From Actinomycetota bacterium (GTDB taxonomy: Bacteria > Actinomycetota > Acidimicrobiia > Acidimicrobiales > Ilumatobacteraceae), in assembly GCA_029978335.1 (NCBI GenBank), contig JAPOJQ010000005.1:1-64000 (forward strand): 64,000 nt of DNA, written 5' to 3'. A model generated the notes under the pieces. The model worked only from the letters and a program-made list of their open reading frames with translations. It searched no databases and was not told the origin of the DNA. Position 1 is the stretch's first letter. Every line of letters starts with the position of its first letter. Shown here in pieces: positions 1-8,212 of this stretch. The translations under genes were made by a program, and so were the position numbers.

Positions 1-293
1 ATCGCGCCAAAGACGGCATCCTTCAGCGGGATCATCCCGGCGATGATGGCGCCGTTGGCGACGACATTGATCCACGTCGTTCCGTGGATCCAGCCCCATC
101 CGCCGAGGACGTAGCCAGCGTCACCCATCAGCCAGACCATGAGGATGGCGATGGTGAGGGTCAGGTTGGCGCCGATAACTGGAATCTTGCCAATGGTGTC
201 GGAGATTCCGATGGTGCCGAGAAGGCTCTGGAGGACGGTCATAACCGCCTCGAGCAAGATGGCCATGGTGATGAACAGTGCAACGGTGTACAT
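1..293 (-). CDS. small polytopic membrane protein, unknown function (truncated by window edge)
   Basis: The start codon is at 293-291 on the minus strand, preceded by a strong GGAGGAA Shine-Dalgarno 5 nt upstream; the 3' end lies outside the window, leaving 97 codons. The visible part is very hydrophobic, with likely membrane segments at about residues 3-27, 43-65 and 79-97, and a Gly/Trp-rich stretch between the second and third. Codon use is strongly biased to C-ending codons (ATC, GCC, ACC, GTC), more than in most neighbours, which suggests high expression. A 25-bp perfect palindrome lies just upstream of the ribosome binding site. I do not recognise the family. The gene follows gpx in the same direction with a 104-nt gap, so it probably has its own control. 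Confidence 0.75.
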   Translation of the reverse strand, partial: MYTVALFITMAILLEAVMTVLQSLLGTIGISDTIGKIPVIGANLTLTIAILMVWLMGDAGYVLGGWGWIHGTTWINVVANGAIIAGMIPLKDAVFGA

Positions 294-304
294 GGTGTTC
301 CTCC

Positions 305-329
305 TTGTGATCACACGGTGTGATCACAA
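305..329. promoter_or_regulatory. perfect inverted repeat, putative operator or leader hairpin
   Basis: Two 12-bp arms (TTGTGATCACAC and its complement) flank a single central G. Each arm contains the self-complementary decamer TGTGATCACA. It sits 12 nt upstream of the start codon of the membrane-protein gene, abutting its Shine-Dalgarno, so it could be a repressor-binding site or, in RNA, a 10-bp stem with a 5-nt loop next to the ribosome binding site. The binding protein is unknown. Confidence 0.6.
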
Positions 330-397
330 CCGCGCAAACTACGTTGCACAAATGCACAAGTGGTGGATACCAGCGTGCTGGTCGTGCCGATCGGCGG

Positions 398-892
398 TCA
401 GTTCTGGCTGAGAGCAGCTTCGATCGCCGTGATCAGTGCGGGATCATCTGGGGTGACCATCGGACTGAATCGGGCGAGCGGTGCGCCGTCAGCGCCAATG
501 AGGAACTTTTCAAAGTTCCATCGGATGTCGCCATCGGTGCCGTCAGCATCGGCAATCGCAGTGAGGTCGACGTAGATGGGATGACGGCTCGCACCGTTGA
601 CATCGACCTTCTCCGTCATCGGGAACGTCACGCCGTACGTCGTTGAACAAAAGGTGGCGATCTCATCTGGCGAGCCAGGTTCTTGGGCGCCAAATTGGTT
701 GCATGGCACGCCAACAACGGTGAATCCTCGTGCCGAGTAGGTGGCGTGAAGACGCTCAAGACCTTCGTATTGGGGCGTCAGGCCGCACTTGCTCGCAACG
801 TTCACGACGAGGCACACCTTGTCGGGTGCCATCGTGCTCAACGATGCCGGTTGGCCGGACAACGTCTGGATGGGATGGTTGAGAAGGCTCAT
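398..892 (-). CDS. glutathione peroxidase family protein (cysteine type)
   Basis: A 164-residue thioredoxin-fold peroxidase that reduces hydroperoxides, most probably with thioredoxin or a related thiol as donor because actinobacteria generally lack glutathione. The catalytic tetrad is visible: Cys36 in NVASKCGLTP (cysteine, not selenocysteine), Gln70 in CNQFGAQEPG, and Trp125-Asn126 in RWNFEKF. Length is normal for the family (about 160). The ATG at 892 was chosen because it starts directly at the family's N-terminus and lies 6 nt after an AACAAT -10-like box; the reading frame stays open upstream only through the tRNA-Gly gene. No Shine-Dalgarno is visible, which fits a leaderless message. 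Confidence 0.92.
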   Translation of the reverse strand: MSLLNHPIQTLSGQPASLSTMAPDKVCLVVNVASKCGLTPQYEGLERLHATYSARGFTVVGVPCNQFGAQEPGSPDEIATFCSTTYGVTFPMTEKVDVNGASRHPIYVDLTAIADADGTDGDIRWNFEKFLIGADGAPLARFSPMVTPDDPALITAIEAALSQN

Positions 893-898
893 TGCAGG

Positions 899-904
899 AT
901 TGTT
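899..904 (-). promoter_or_regulatory. -10-like box AACAAT of gpx (leaderless)
   Basis: AACAAT on the minus strand followed by a 6-nt spacer and the ATG at 892, the spacing repeated in front of many genes in this window. Confidence 0.45.
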
Positions 905-1032
905 GCACGCCAACCGAGCCGGTGTGCCGTTGCGCTGGGAACTGACGAGCCGAGGACCGACATCGACCGGACAAACGAACCGACCGTCGCCACAGAAGCA
1001 AGCTGGGACGCGCGGCGTGAACCCGAGCGATG

Positions 1033-1107
<75 letters not shown>

Positions 1108-1164
1108 AGGCGATCGGCAGGTTATCGGCTGCGTCGCGAACCGACGCAGGTGCCCTATGTCTGA

Positions 1165-1170
1165 GACAAT
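1165..1170 (+). promoter_or_regulatory. -10-like box GACAAT of the esterase gene (leaderless)
   Basis: GACAAT followed by 6 nt and then ATG at 1177. The same hexamer and spacing precede the acetoacetyl-CoA synthetase gene at 42876. Confidence 0.45.
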
Positions 1171-1176
1171 GCAGTG

Positions 1177-1890
1177 ATGACGACATTTATCGCGGTTCAT
1201 GGGGCATGGTCGGCTGGTTGGGCGTGGCGGCGTATGCGCGACGAACTCGCCCGTCGAGGACACACACTGTGGACGCCCACGTGGACGGGCATCGGTGAGC
1301 GTCGGCATCTCGCAGGGCCACACATCAACTTGACTACGCATATCGACGACCTCGTGCAGCACATGGAAGTTGAGGATCACCGCGACGTCGTACTGATCGC
1401 TCACAGTTACGGCGGCATGGTGGCGACCGGCGCAATGGGGCGCATCGCTGACCGGGTGACCAAGGTGATCTACCTCGACGCGTTGGTGCCACGCCGGGGA
1501 GAATCCGTGTTCTCCCTCTTTGGTGATGAGGCACGCGACCGCATGACCGCTGCGGCGCACGAATCCGGTGACGGATGGGGGATTCCGTCGAACCCACCGC
1601 CGCCGGATACGCCGGCTGATGATCTTGAGTGGATTGCGCCACGTCGCGTGGCCCAACCGATCGGCACCTTCTCGGAACCGGCGCCCTTTGGCTTCGAGGA
1701 CGTTACGTTGCCGCGTGCGTACATCTACTGCTTGACCGTTGGCCCGGGAGATCCCTTTCGCCCCTTCGCTGAGCGAGCACAGCGCGACCCGGACTGGGAC
1801 TATCGAGAGATCGATGCGAGTCACAGCCCCAACATCACGAACCCGTCCGCCCTCGCCGACCTCCTCGAGGAATTGACACGAGACGTATGA
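1177..1890 (+). CDS. alpha/beta hydrolase, methylesterase/hydroxynitrile-lyase-like
   Basis: A 237-residue alpha/beta-fold hydrolase. The N-terminal strand ends in the oxyanion motif VHGAW, and the nucleophile elbow HSYGG (Ser near residue 74) is followed by a conserved YLDAL strand; the catalytic His lies in DASHSP near the C-terminus. This arrangement (VHGAWxxxWxW, HSYGG) matches the salicylate-methylesterase/hydroxynitrile-lyase-like group. The substrate cannot be predicted. An in-frame GTG lies one codon upstream at 1174, but the ATG at 1177 has the 6-nt spacing to a GACAAT box. It stands alone, 35 bases before the DUF2786 gene. A related hydrolase occurs at 46588-47316. Confidence 0.85.
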   Translation: MTTFIAVHGAWSAGWAWRRMRDELARRGHTLWTPTWTGIGERRHLAGPHINLTTHIDDLVQHMEVEDHRDVVLIAHSYGGMVATGAMGRIADRVTKVIYLDALVPRRGESVFSLFGDEARDRMTAAAHESGDGWGIPSNPPPPDTPADDLEWIAPRRVAQPIGTFSEPAPFGFEDVTLPRAYIYCLTVGPGDPFRPFAERAQRDPDWDYREIDASHSPNITNPSALADLLEELTRDV

Positions 1891-1924
1891 GTGATTGCGT
1901 TCTCTGTCGACGCTTCTTGGTCCC

Positions 1925-2662
1925 ATGACCGACATGGAAGTCAACGCACCGCACCACATCGACGGCGGCCTCCTCGAACGGGTTCGCAAACTGCTGACGA
2001 TGGCGGAGCGAACCGACAACCCTGCCGAGGCAGACGCGTTCTCGCGCAAAGCCGCAGAGTTGATCGCTCGCCATCGGATTGATATCACCGACCTGCAGCG
2101 TCACGAGCCGGGCGACCTTGTGATCGAGGCCGTCCCTCTCGGCCGCGGCGCCTACGTCCGGGCTCGCTTTCACTTGTTGGCCGGAATTGCAGAAGCGCAC
2201 GGGTGTATGGCCACGTTCATGACGATGGCGACCGGGACGGTGGCGCATGTGACTGGCTACCACTCCGATGTCGAGGCGGTGCGAGTGCTCTTCACCTCAC
2301 TGCATCAGCAGATGTCGGTGCGAGCATCTGGCGAACGCCGCAGCACGCCGGCGGCGACACAGCGTTATCGGCGATCATTCATGTTCGGATTCGCTGCTCA
2401 GGTTGCTGAGATGATGAGCGAAGCGCACAAGGCAGCGGTCGAGGCGCATCCTGAGGGCGAGTCGGTGCTCCCCGTACTCGCTGACCGTGACGCTCGGGTG
2501 AAGGAGTTCGCCAGCGATCGCCTCGGGCGAATCGTCACGGCTCGGCCAGCGGCACCCGCCGTTCGCGATGGCGTGGCTGCCGGTCGCCGTGCCGCAGCCG
2601 ATGCCGACATTGGTCGAACTCGAATCAACGGTCGACGGGCCATCGCGAAGGGGAGTGGGTGA
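1925..2662 (+). CDS. DUF2786-domain protein
   Basis: A 245-residue protein whose residues about 15-53 form a DUF2786 domain (ERVRKLLTMAERTDNPAEAD, then SRKAAELIARHRID). DUF2786 is a short helical domain of unknown function. The rest is helical and Arg-rich, with a basic, Ala/Arg-rich C-terminus that could contact nucleic acid (inference). The ATG at 1925 is favoured over an in-frame ATG at 1895 because the DUF then sits at the usual N-terminal position. The stop codon overlaps the start of the next gene by one base (TGATG), so the two are translationally coupled; the same pairing with a metallohydrolase is known in mycobacteria and other actinobacteria. Confidence 0.85.
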   Translation: MTDMEVNAPHHIDGGLLERVRKLLTMAERTDNPAEADAFSRKAAELIARHRIDITDLQRHEPGDLVIEAVPLGRGAYVRARFHLLAGIAEAHGCMATFMTMATGTVAHVTGYHSDVEAVRVLFTSLHQQMSVRASGERRSTPAATQRYRRSFMFGFAAQVAEMMSEAHKAAVEAHPEGESVLPVLADRDARVKEFASDRLGRIVTARPAAPAVRDGVAAGRRAAADADIGRTRINGRRAIAKGSG

Positions 2663-3114
2663 TGGCGATCGACCGCGAACGTGCACAGGTGTACGCAGCC
2701 GAACACGCGGCGTTTGCGGGCACGACGATTGAGGAGATCATTCCGTTTCCTGAGGTCGTCGCCGCAGCCGACCGGTTGACCTCATCGTCAACGTGGCCAA
2801 TGGGTCGCATCAAGGTGGTTGCGGCCCGATCGGATGCATCAACTTCGACGACCGTATGGCGGCCGCCCGACCCGCCGACGGTTCGCATTACTCGCCCCCA
2901 ACAGACCCTCGGCACATTGGTCCACGAAATGGCGCATGTGCTTGCGGGACGAGATGCTGGGCATGGTGCGCAATTTCGCCGGGCGCACCTCGATATCACG
3001 AGCGCACTCCTTGGTGACGATGCTGCCGGGTGGCTTGACGAGGCCTACCGGGCGCACCGACTCGACATCGGGGAGCGATGCTGGCCGAGATGCACTCTCG
3101 GCATTGCGCTGTGA
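2662..3114 (+). CDS. putative zinc metallohydrolase (TIGR04338-like)
   Basis: A 150-residue protein with a zinc-protease motif HEMAH (His88, Glu89, His92) followed by His101 in AGHGAQF, i.e. HExxH plus a third histidine eight residues on, as in small predicted metallohydrolases of the TIGR04338 group. There is no signal peptide, so it should act in the cytoplasm. Substrate unknown. The ATG at 2662 overlaps the stop of the DUF2786 gene and has GGGGAG about 7 nt upstream. The constant pairing with DUF2786 suggests that the two proteins act together, possibly protease and partner, but nothing in the sequence proves it. Confidence 0.85.
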   Translation: MAIDRERAQVYAAEHAAFAGTTIEEIIPFPEVVAAADRLTSSSTWPMGRIKVVAARSDASTSTTVWRPPDPPTVRITRPQQTLGTLVHEMAHVLAGRDAGHGAQFRRAHLDITSALLGDDAAGWLDEAYRAHRLDIGERCWPRCTLGIAL

Positions 3115-3130
3115 CGGCTATGGCCATCCG

Positions 3131-3205
3131 TCGGGAAGGCGGGATTCGAACCCGCGACCCCCTGCTCCCAAAGCAGGTGCGCTAGCCAAGCTGCGCCACT
3201 TCCCG
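3131..3205 (-). tRNA. tRNA-Pro (anticodon TGG)
   Basis: Minus-strand cloverleaf with acceptor stem CGGGAAG/CTTCCCG, anticodon stem CCTGC/GCAGG around loop TTTGGGA (anticodon TGG), and T arm GCGGG-TTCGAAT-CCCGC. The discriminator is A; no CCA is encoded (the next bases are CGG), in contrast to the tRNA-Gly at 1033. Confidence 0.96.
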
Positions 3206-3244
3206 TCGGCAAGAGCGTACCGGCCGACGGTACGCTCCGGACCC

Positions 3245-4507
3245 GTGCACCGACTTCGCTGTTCGAAGGTGGTGTCGGTCTCGCTGTTCGCGCTGAGCGC
3301 ATCACTGTTCGCCTGCGGTCCCTCGTCCACCGACACGTCGCCCTCGACCGCATCGCCAACAGGTAGTGGCGTTGCGGTATCGACCTCCACCACGGCGCCA
3401 GCCGCCACGTCGACGACCAGCACGGCACCTACGCCCACCACGTCAACGACCCCAACGCCGACCTCCACGACCCTGGTACCTCCCGACGGGAAGTCATCTG
3501 ACGAGCGGCGCCTGGTCGAGTTGTTCACGGTCAGCGACTCAGACCTACAACCCAAAAGCATCGTGATCGGTCCGGATGGACTCGTATTCACCCAGAACAT
3601 GATGTACCGCCACAACGTGAAGGTGTTCGATCGTTCAGGCAATGCCGTCGCTGTCATCGACGACACGATTGACCTTGCCGAGTTCGGTCTGGCGGCGGAG
3701 TCGGTTGTGCTACGAGGCTCGCCAGTCGAAGGCGCAGTGACGCCCGACGGTCGTCACATCTGGGTCAGCAACTACAAGATGTACGGGCCCGGTTACTCCT
3801 CGGTTGCCGACGACGATTGCGGCGCAGGTGACTGGGAAGACTCGTTCGTGTACCGGATCGACATCGATTCGATGGCGATCGACGCAGTGGTGCCCACTGG
3901 TGCGGTTCCAAAATTTCTTGCCGTGTCGCCTGATGGTCGCCGTCTGGTGGTGGCGAACTGGTGCGGCTTTGATGCCTCCATCATCGACACCGAATCCTTG
4001 GTGGAACTTGGTCGAGTTCACCTCGGCCGCCATCCGCGTGGGGTCGCGATCACCGCCGACTCCGCATTCGCCTATGTGACGGTGATGGGAGCCGAACGCA
4101 TCGATCTCATCGATCTCAACACGCTTGAGACCGTTCGATCGCTGCCCGGTGCTGGCATCACGCCCCGTCACATCATCTTGTCGCCCGACGGCTCGACGTT
4201 GTACAGCTCAAATCACCAGATGGACACGGTTCGCAGCATCGATGTCGACAGTGGCGAGATGATCGACACCGTGCGGACCGGCACGCAGACTCGGACCATG
4301 GCGATGGCCGACGATGGAGCGTCGCTGTACGTGGTGAATTACGCCGACGGGACCGTCTCGAAGGTGAGAACCTCGGACATGACGGTGCTGCAGACGGTGT
4401 CAGTTGGCGGACGCCCCATCGGTGTGGCGTATGACGCGGCGATGAGACGGGTGTGGGTCGCCGACTACTCAGGCACCTTGCACATCTTCGACGACGTCGC
4501 CGAGTAG
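3245..4507 (+). CDS. secreted lipoprotein with YVTN-type beta-propeller
   Basis: A 420-residue predicted lipoprotein. The GTG at 3245 begins a short basic N-terminus (HRLRCSK), a hydrophobic core and a lipobox LFAC with the lipidated Cys24. Residues about 30-75 are a Ser/Thr/Pro/Ala linker that would span the cell-wall layer. From about residue 90 on come repeated four-stranded blades with signatures such as VTPDGRHIWVSNYK, VSPDGRRLVVANW, ADSAFAYVTVMG and LSPDGSTLYSSN, the 40-residue YVTN repeat. Such propellers bind ligands or proteins outside the cell; none is identifiable here. A TACGCT box lies 8 nt before the start. The frame is open far upstream through the tRNA, but only this start gives a signal peptide. 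Confidence 0.85.
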   Translation: MHRLRCSKVVSVSLFALSASLFACGPSSTDTSPSTASPTGSGVAVSTSTTAPAATSTTSTAPTPTTSTTPTPTSTTLVPPDGKSSDERRLVELFTVSDSDLQPKSIVIGPDGLVFTQNMMYRHNVKVFDRSGNAVAVIDDTIDLAEFGLAAESVVLRGSPVEGAVTPDGRHIWVSNYKMYGPGYSSVADDDCGAGDWEDSFVYRIDIDSMAIDAVVPTGAVPKFLAVSPDGRRLVVANWCGFDASIIDTESLVELGRVHLGRHPRGVAITADSAFAYVTVMGAERIDLIDLNTLETVRSLPGAGITPRHIILSPDGSTLYSSNHQMDTVRSIDVDSGEMIDTVRTGTQTRTMAMADDGASLYVVNYADGTVSKVRTSDMTVLQTVSVGGRPIGVAYDAAMRRVWVADYSGTLHIFDDVAE

Positions 4508-4510
4508 CGG

Positions 4511-4825
4511 TTAGCGGCGTGCGGCTCGCTTGGCGGCTCGCTTGGCTGATCGGCCGATCGGCTCAATCGTGCGGTGGTCCAAGTCGCCCACCTCGGCGCC
4601 ATCGTCAAACAGCACCCGGTAACGCTGCCAATTAAACCCGTTGGCGAGCAGAACCTTGCCCTCGGTTCCAGCAGCGACGACCGCGTCAGGGCGCTCGATG
4701 TCGCCCGTTGCTCGCACGCGATCGCCGATCCTCAGATCGATCTGATCGGCGTGGGGAGCGGACAACGAGTGGGGCTTCCAAATCGGCACGGGTCCATTCT
4801 GCCCGATGAGAGGTGGCTGACGCAC
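4511..4825 (-). CDS. small SH3-like conserved hypothetical protein with basic tail
   Basis: A 104-residue protein. The central part (RIGDRVRATGDIE, then GTEGKVL, then RYRVLFDDG) looks like an SH3-like or KOW-type small beta barrel. The C-terminus ends in the strongly basic SAKRAAKRAARR, which could contact RNA or DNA. The GTG at 4825 is chosen because GGAGG stands 7 nt upstream; starting at 4918 would run into the trigger-factor gene. It is divergent from tig, 52 bp apart, and its stop is 3 bp from the stop of the beta-propeller gene. Function unknown. Confidence 0.6.
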   Translation of the reverse strand: MRQPPLIGQNGPVPIWKPHSLSAPHADQIDLRIGDRVRATGDIERPDAVVAAGTEGKVLLANGFNWQRYRVLFDDGAEVGDLDHRTIEPIGRSAKRAAKRAARR

Positions 4826-4877
4826 GCTCCGACCTCCATCGGGCAGCGCATCGTGTCGCCGATAGGCTCCGCTTCCT

Positions 4878-6245
4878 GTGAAGAGTTCGGTCGAACCCCT
4901 CGAGGGGAACAAAGTCAAGGTCTACGTCGAGGTTGACGAGGCAGAGTTCGAGAGCGACATCGAGGCGGCATTCCGCGCGATCGCTCGTGAGATCAAGATG
5001 CCGGGTTTCCGCAACGGTAAGGCGCCTCGCAAGTTGCTTGAGGCTCGAATCGGGCTCGCGCCAGCTCGTGAACAAGCGCTTCGTGACTCGATCCCGAGCT
5101 ATCTGACGAAGGCCGTGCGCGAGCACGACGTCGATCTCATTGCCACGCCGTCGATCGAGATCACTGGCGGGCAAGACGAGGGCGCCGTCGAATTCGAAGC
5201 CGAGTGTGAGGTTCGACCGGAGATCACGGTCCCGGGCTACGGCGGCCTTCGTGTTGAGATCGAGTCGCCGGACGTCTCCGACGATGATGTCAACGAGGCC
5301 GTCGATGCACAGTTGCGCGGCCACGGCACACTGGTTGACGCCGCTCGCCCAGCAGGGGTTGGCGACTACGTCACAGTCGACCTTGCCGCTCATCGTGACG
5401 GCGAAGAGCTGGCGGGCCTCAACGTTGAAGATTGGTCGTACGAAATCGGTAAGGGTTGGGTGACCGACGACTTCGATGAGCAGCTCACAGGAGCGGAGGC
5501 TGGTGCCACGCTGACGTTCACGTCGGTTCCAAAGGGCACGTCCGAGCCGGCAGATTTCACCGTTCGTGTCGGGCGGGTCCAGCACATGGAGTTGCCAGAA
5601 CTCAGTGACGACTGGGTGGCCGACAACATCGGCGAATTTGCGACCGCAGCGGAATGGCGCGAGTCGATTCGTGAACGCCTCGCCGAGGGTCGTCTCAACA
5701 CGATTCGTCAGACCGTCGTGCAGAAGGTGACCGACGCTCTCGTCGGCCTGGTCGAAATCGAGGCTCCGGCTTCGATGGTCGAGCAGGAGTTGCAAGGTCG
5801 ACTCCAGAACTTGGCTCGCCAGTTCCAATCACAGGGCATCGATCTGTCGGCGTGGCTTTCGGCCACCGGCCAGTCGACCGAGGACCTCGTTGGCAATATG
5901 CGCACCCAGGCAGACGTGGCGGTGAAGGCCGACCTCGCCTTGCGTGCCATTGCGGTTGCAGAGTCAATCGAGGCATCTGGCGATGACCTTGAAATGGAAT
6001 ACCAGCGAATGGCGCTGCAGTTCAACGACACGGCTGACCGTGTTCGTAAGGTCTACGAAACCAATGAGGCGGTGCCCGAACTGGTTGCGTCGATTCGCAA
6101 GTCGAAGGCGCTCGACTGGCTGTTGCATCATGTCGAATTTGTTGACGGTGACGGACGTCCGGTCGACGGCGACCTCGTTCTCGGGCATGATCATGATCAC
6201 GACGATGATGTCGAGGACGCCGATGGCGAAGGAGCAGATGCCTGA
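4878..6245 (+). CDS. tig: trigger factor, ribosome-associated chaperone / peptidyl-prolyl isomerase
   Basis: A 455-residue protein with the three trigger-factor regions. The N-terminal ribosome-binding domain carries FRNGKAPRK in the exit-tunnel loop. An FKBP-like domain follows (about residues 155-240, GDYVTVDL through TLTFTSVPK), then a helical C-terminal chaperone domain. It binds nascent chains at the ribosome. The C-terminus ends in an acidic, His-rich tail (GHDHDHDDD), beyond the usual end and possibly metal-binding. The GTG at 4878 gives the family N-terminus; a TAGGCT box lies 9 nt upstream. Its stop overlaps the clpP start by one base, forming a folding/proteolysis operon tig-clpP-clpX. 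Confidence 0.95.
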   Translation: MKSSVEPLEGNKVKVYVEVDEAEFESDIEAAFRAIAREIKMPGFRNGKAPRKLLEARIGLAPAREQALRDSIPSYLTKAVREHDVDLIATPSIEITGGQDEGAVEFEAECEVRPEITVPGYGGLRVEIESPDVSDDDVNEAVDAQLRGHGTLVDAARPAGVGDYVTVDLAAHRDGEELAGLNVEDWSYEIGKGWVTDDFDEQLTGAEAGATLTFTSVPKGTSEPADFTVRVGRVQHMELPELSDDWVADNIGEFATAAEWRESIRERLAEGRLNTIRQTVVQKVTDALVGLVEIEAPASMVEQELQGRLQNLARQFQSQGIDLSAWLSATGQSTEDLVGNMRTQADVAVKADLALRAIAVAESIEASGDDLEMEYQRMALQFNDTADRVRKVYETNEAVPELVASIRKSKALDWLLHHVEFVDGDGRPVDGDLVLGHDHDHDDDVEDADGEGADA

Positions 6246-6877
6246 TGAATCTGGATGCGGTGAACTACCTCGTTCCTAACGTCGTTGAACAGACCAGCCG
6301 CGGAGAACGCGCCTACGACCTCTACAGCCGCTTGCTGAAGGACAACATCATCTTCTTGCAGACGCCGGTCGACGATCAGATCGCGTCATTGATCTGTGCC
6401 CAGTTGATTCACCTCGAGTCGGAGAATCCCGACAAGGACATCAACATCTACATCAACTCGCCTGGTGGCGACATCACCGCGCTGTTCGCCATCTACGACA
6501 CGATGCAGTTCATTCGCAACGACATTGCGACGATCTGCCTCGGTCAAGCAGCGTCGGCAGCAGCGGTGCTTCTCGCGGCCGGCACGAAGGGTAAGCGCCT
6601 TGCGTTGCCGCACAGCCGCGTCTTGTTGCACCAGCCCTACGGACAGGTCGGTTACGGGCAGGTCACCGATCTCGAACTGGCGGCCAAAGAAATCCTCCGG
6701 ATGCGAGACATTCTCGAGGAGATTCTTGCTCACCACACCGGTCAGCCACTTGAGCGGATTCATGCCGACACCGACCGAGATTTCGTTATGGAAGCATCTC
6801 AGGCCCTCGAATATGGCATCATCGATCAGGTGATCTCGTCCCGGACGGTCGTTGACCGTTCCGGAGCGATCCGCTGA
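6245..6877 (+). CDS. clpP: ATP-dependent Clp protease proteolytic subunit
   Basis: A 210-residue serine protease that forms the barrel of ClpXP. Catalytic triad: Ser104 in [10 protein letters not shown], His129 in LLHQPYG, Asp178 in [25 protein letters not shown] is the conserved oxyanion-hole strand. The ATG overlaps the tig stop (TGATG), so the two are coupled. Many actinobacteria carry tandem clpP1-clpP2; only one copy is present here, directly before clpX, so any second subunit would lie elsewhere. Confidence 0.96.
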   Translation: MNLDAVNYLVPNVVEQTSRGERAYDLYSRLLKDNIIFLQTPVDDQIASLICAQLIHLESENPDKDINIYINSPGGDITALFAIYDTMQFIRNDIATICLGQAASAAAVLLAAGTKGKRLALPHSRVLLHQPYGQVGYGQVTDLELAAKEILRMRDILEEILAHHTGQPLERIHADTDRDFVMEASQALEYGIIDQVISSRTVVDRSGAIR

Positions 6878-6920
6878 GGTTCGCCTCGGCGCCAGAACAG
6901 GCGAACGGGGAGGTGAGCAC

Positions 6921-8198
6921 ATGGCGAAATTCGGTGAGACCGGCGAGTTGCTGAAGTGCTCGTTCTGCGGCAAGTCGCAGAAGCAAGTCAAGAAACTCAT
7001 CGCAGGTCCAGGGGTCTACATCTGCGACGAGTGCATTGATCTCTGTAACGAGATCATTGAGGAAGAACTGACCGAGACTTCAGAGGTCTCATTCGAACAT
7101 CTGCCAAGCCCGCGTGAGATCTCGGCATTCCTCGACGAATATGTCGTTGGCCAGGATCACGCCAAGAAGATCTTGTCGGTCGCCGTGTACAACCACTACC
7201 GGCGCATTCAGTATCAACAGGCCGGAACGATCGGCCGGCGCGACGATGTCGAACTGACGAAGTCAAATGTGTTGCTGCTCGGGCCGACTGGCTGCGGAAA
7301 GACGCACCTCGCGCAGACCTTGGCCCGGATGCTCAACGTGCCGTTCGCAGTCGCTGACGCGACGGCGCTGACCGAAGCCGGCTATGTCGGGGAAGATGTC
7401 GAGAACATTCTCCTTAAGCTGATCCAAGCGGCAGACTTTGACACCAAGCGAGCCGAAACGGGCATCGTCTACATCGACGAGATCGACAAGGTGGCTCGCA
7501 AGAGTGAGAACCCGTCGATCACCCGTGATGTGTCCGGTGAAGGCGTCCAACAAGCATTGCTCAAGATTCTTGAAGGCACGCAGGCATCGGTGCCGCCGCA
7601 GGGTGGGCGCAAGCACCCGCACCAAGAGTTCATTCAGATCGACACCACGAACGTCTTGTTCATCCTTGGCGGTGCCTTTGCAGGCCTCGAACAGATCATT
7701 GAGCGTCGCGTTGGTGAACAGGGTGTCGGATTCCACGGCACGGTGAGATCACGCGCCGAACGCGACCCGGGCGATCTCTTCACCAAGGTGCTGCCAGAGG
7801 ACCTTGTGAAATTCGGCATGATTCCAGAGTTCATCGGCCGCTTGCCGATGGTGGGTGTCGTTCGCAGCCTTGATCGCAGTGCCTTGATGTCAATTCTGAC
7901 GGAGCCGAAGAACGCGTTGGTGAAGCAATACGAGAAGGTATTCGAGTTCGAAGATGTCGAACTCGAGTTCACCGATGACGGCCTCAGCGCCATTGCCGAT
8001 CAGGCGCTGGCACGCGGAACCGGCGCCCGAGGGCTCCGGGCGATCATGGAAGAAGTGCTCCTGAATCCCATGTTCGAAATCCCGGGACGCGACGACGTTG
8101 GACGTGTCGTCATCGACGGCGAGACCGTGCTCAATCGGTTGACACCCACGCTGCATCCGCGCAAGCCGGCCGGCCGTCAGCGCCGCGCCGCCAGCTGA
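6921..8198 (+). CDS. clpX: ATP-dependent Clp protease ATP-binding subunit ClpX
   Basis: A 425-residue AAA+ unfoldase that feeds substrates to ClpP. The N-terminal zinc-binding domain has Cys13, Cys16, Cys35 and Cys38 (CSFC and CDEC). Walker A is GPTGCGKT, Walker B is VYIDEID, and the GYVGEDVE pore-loop region and the C-terminal [12 protein letters not shown] sensor-2 helix are intact. The ATG at 6921 has a strong GGGGAGGTGA Shine-Dalgarno; the frame is open upstream into the end of clpP but without family similarity. It lies 43 nt after clpP and 14 nt before folC. Confidence 0.97.
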   Translation: MAKFGETGELLKCSFCGKSQKQVKKLIAGPGVYICDECIDLCNEIIEEELTETSEVSFEHLPSPREISAFLDEYVVGQDHAKKILSVAVYNHYRRIQYQQAGTIGRRDDVELTKSNVLLLGPTGCGKTHLAQTLARMLNVPFAVADATALTEAGYVGEDVENILLKLIQAADFDTKRAETGIVYIDEIDKVARKSENPSITRDVSGEGVQQALLKILEGTQASVPPQGGRKHPHQEFIQIDTTNVLFILGGAFAGLEQIIERRVGEQGVGFHGTVRSRAERDPGDLFTKVLPEDLVKFGMIPEFIGRLPMVGVVRSLDRSALMSILTEPKNALVKQYEKVFEFEDVELEFTDDGLSAIADQALARGTGARGLRAIMEEVLLNPMFEIPGRDDVGRVVIDGETVLNRLTPTLHPRKPAGRQRRAAS

Positions 8199-8212
8199 AC
8201 AGTTTCTCGTCC

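Noticed and set aside
2819-3244. N-terminal extension of the beta-propeller lipoprotein
   Set aside because: Would pass through tRNA-Pro and the metallohydrolase gene and bury the signal peptide in the middle of the protein.
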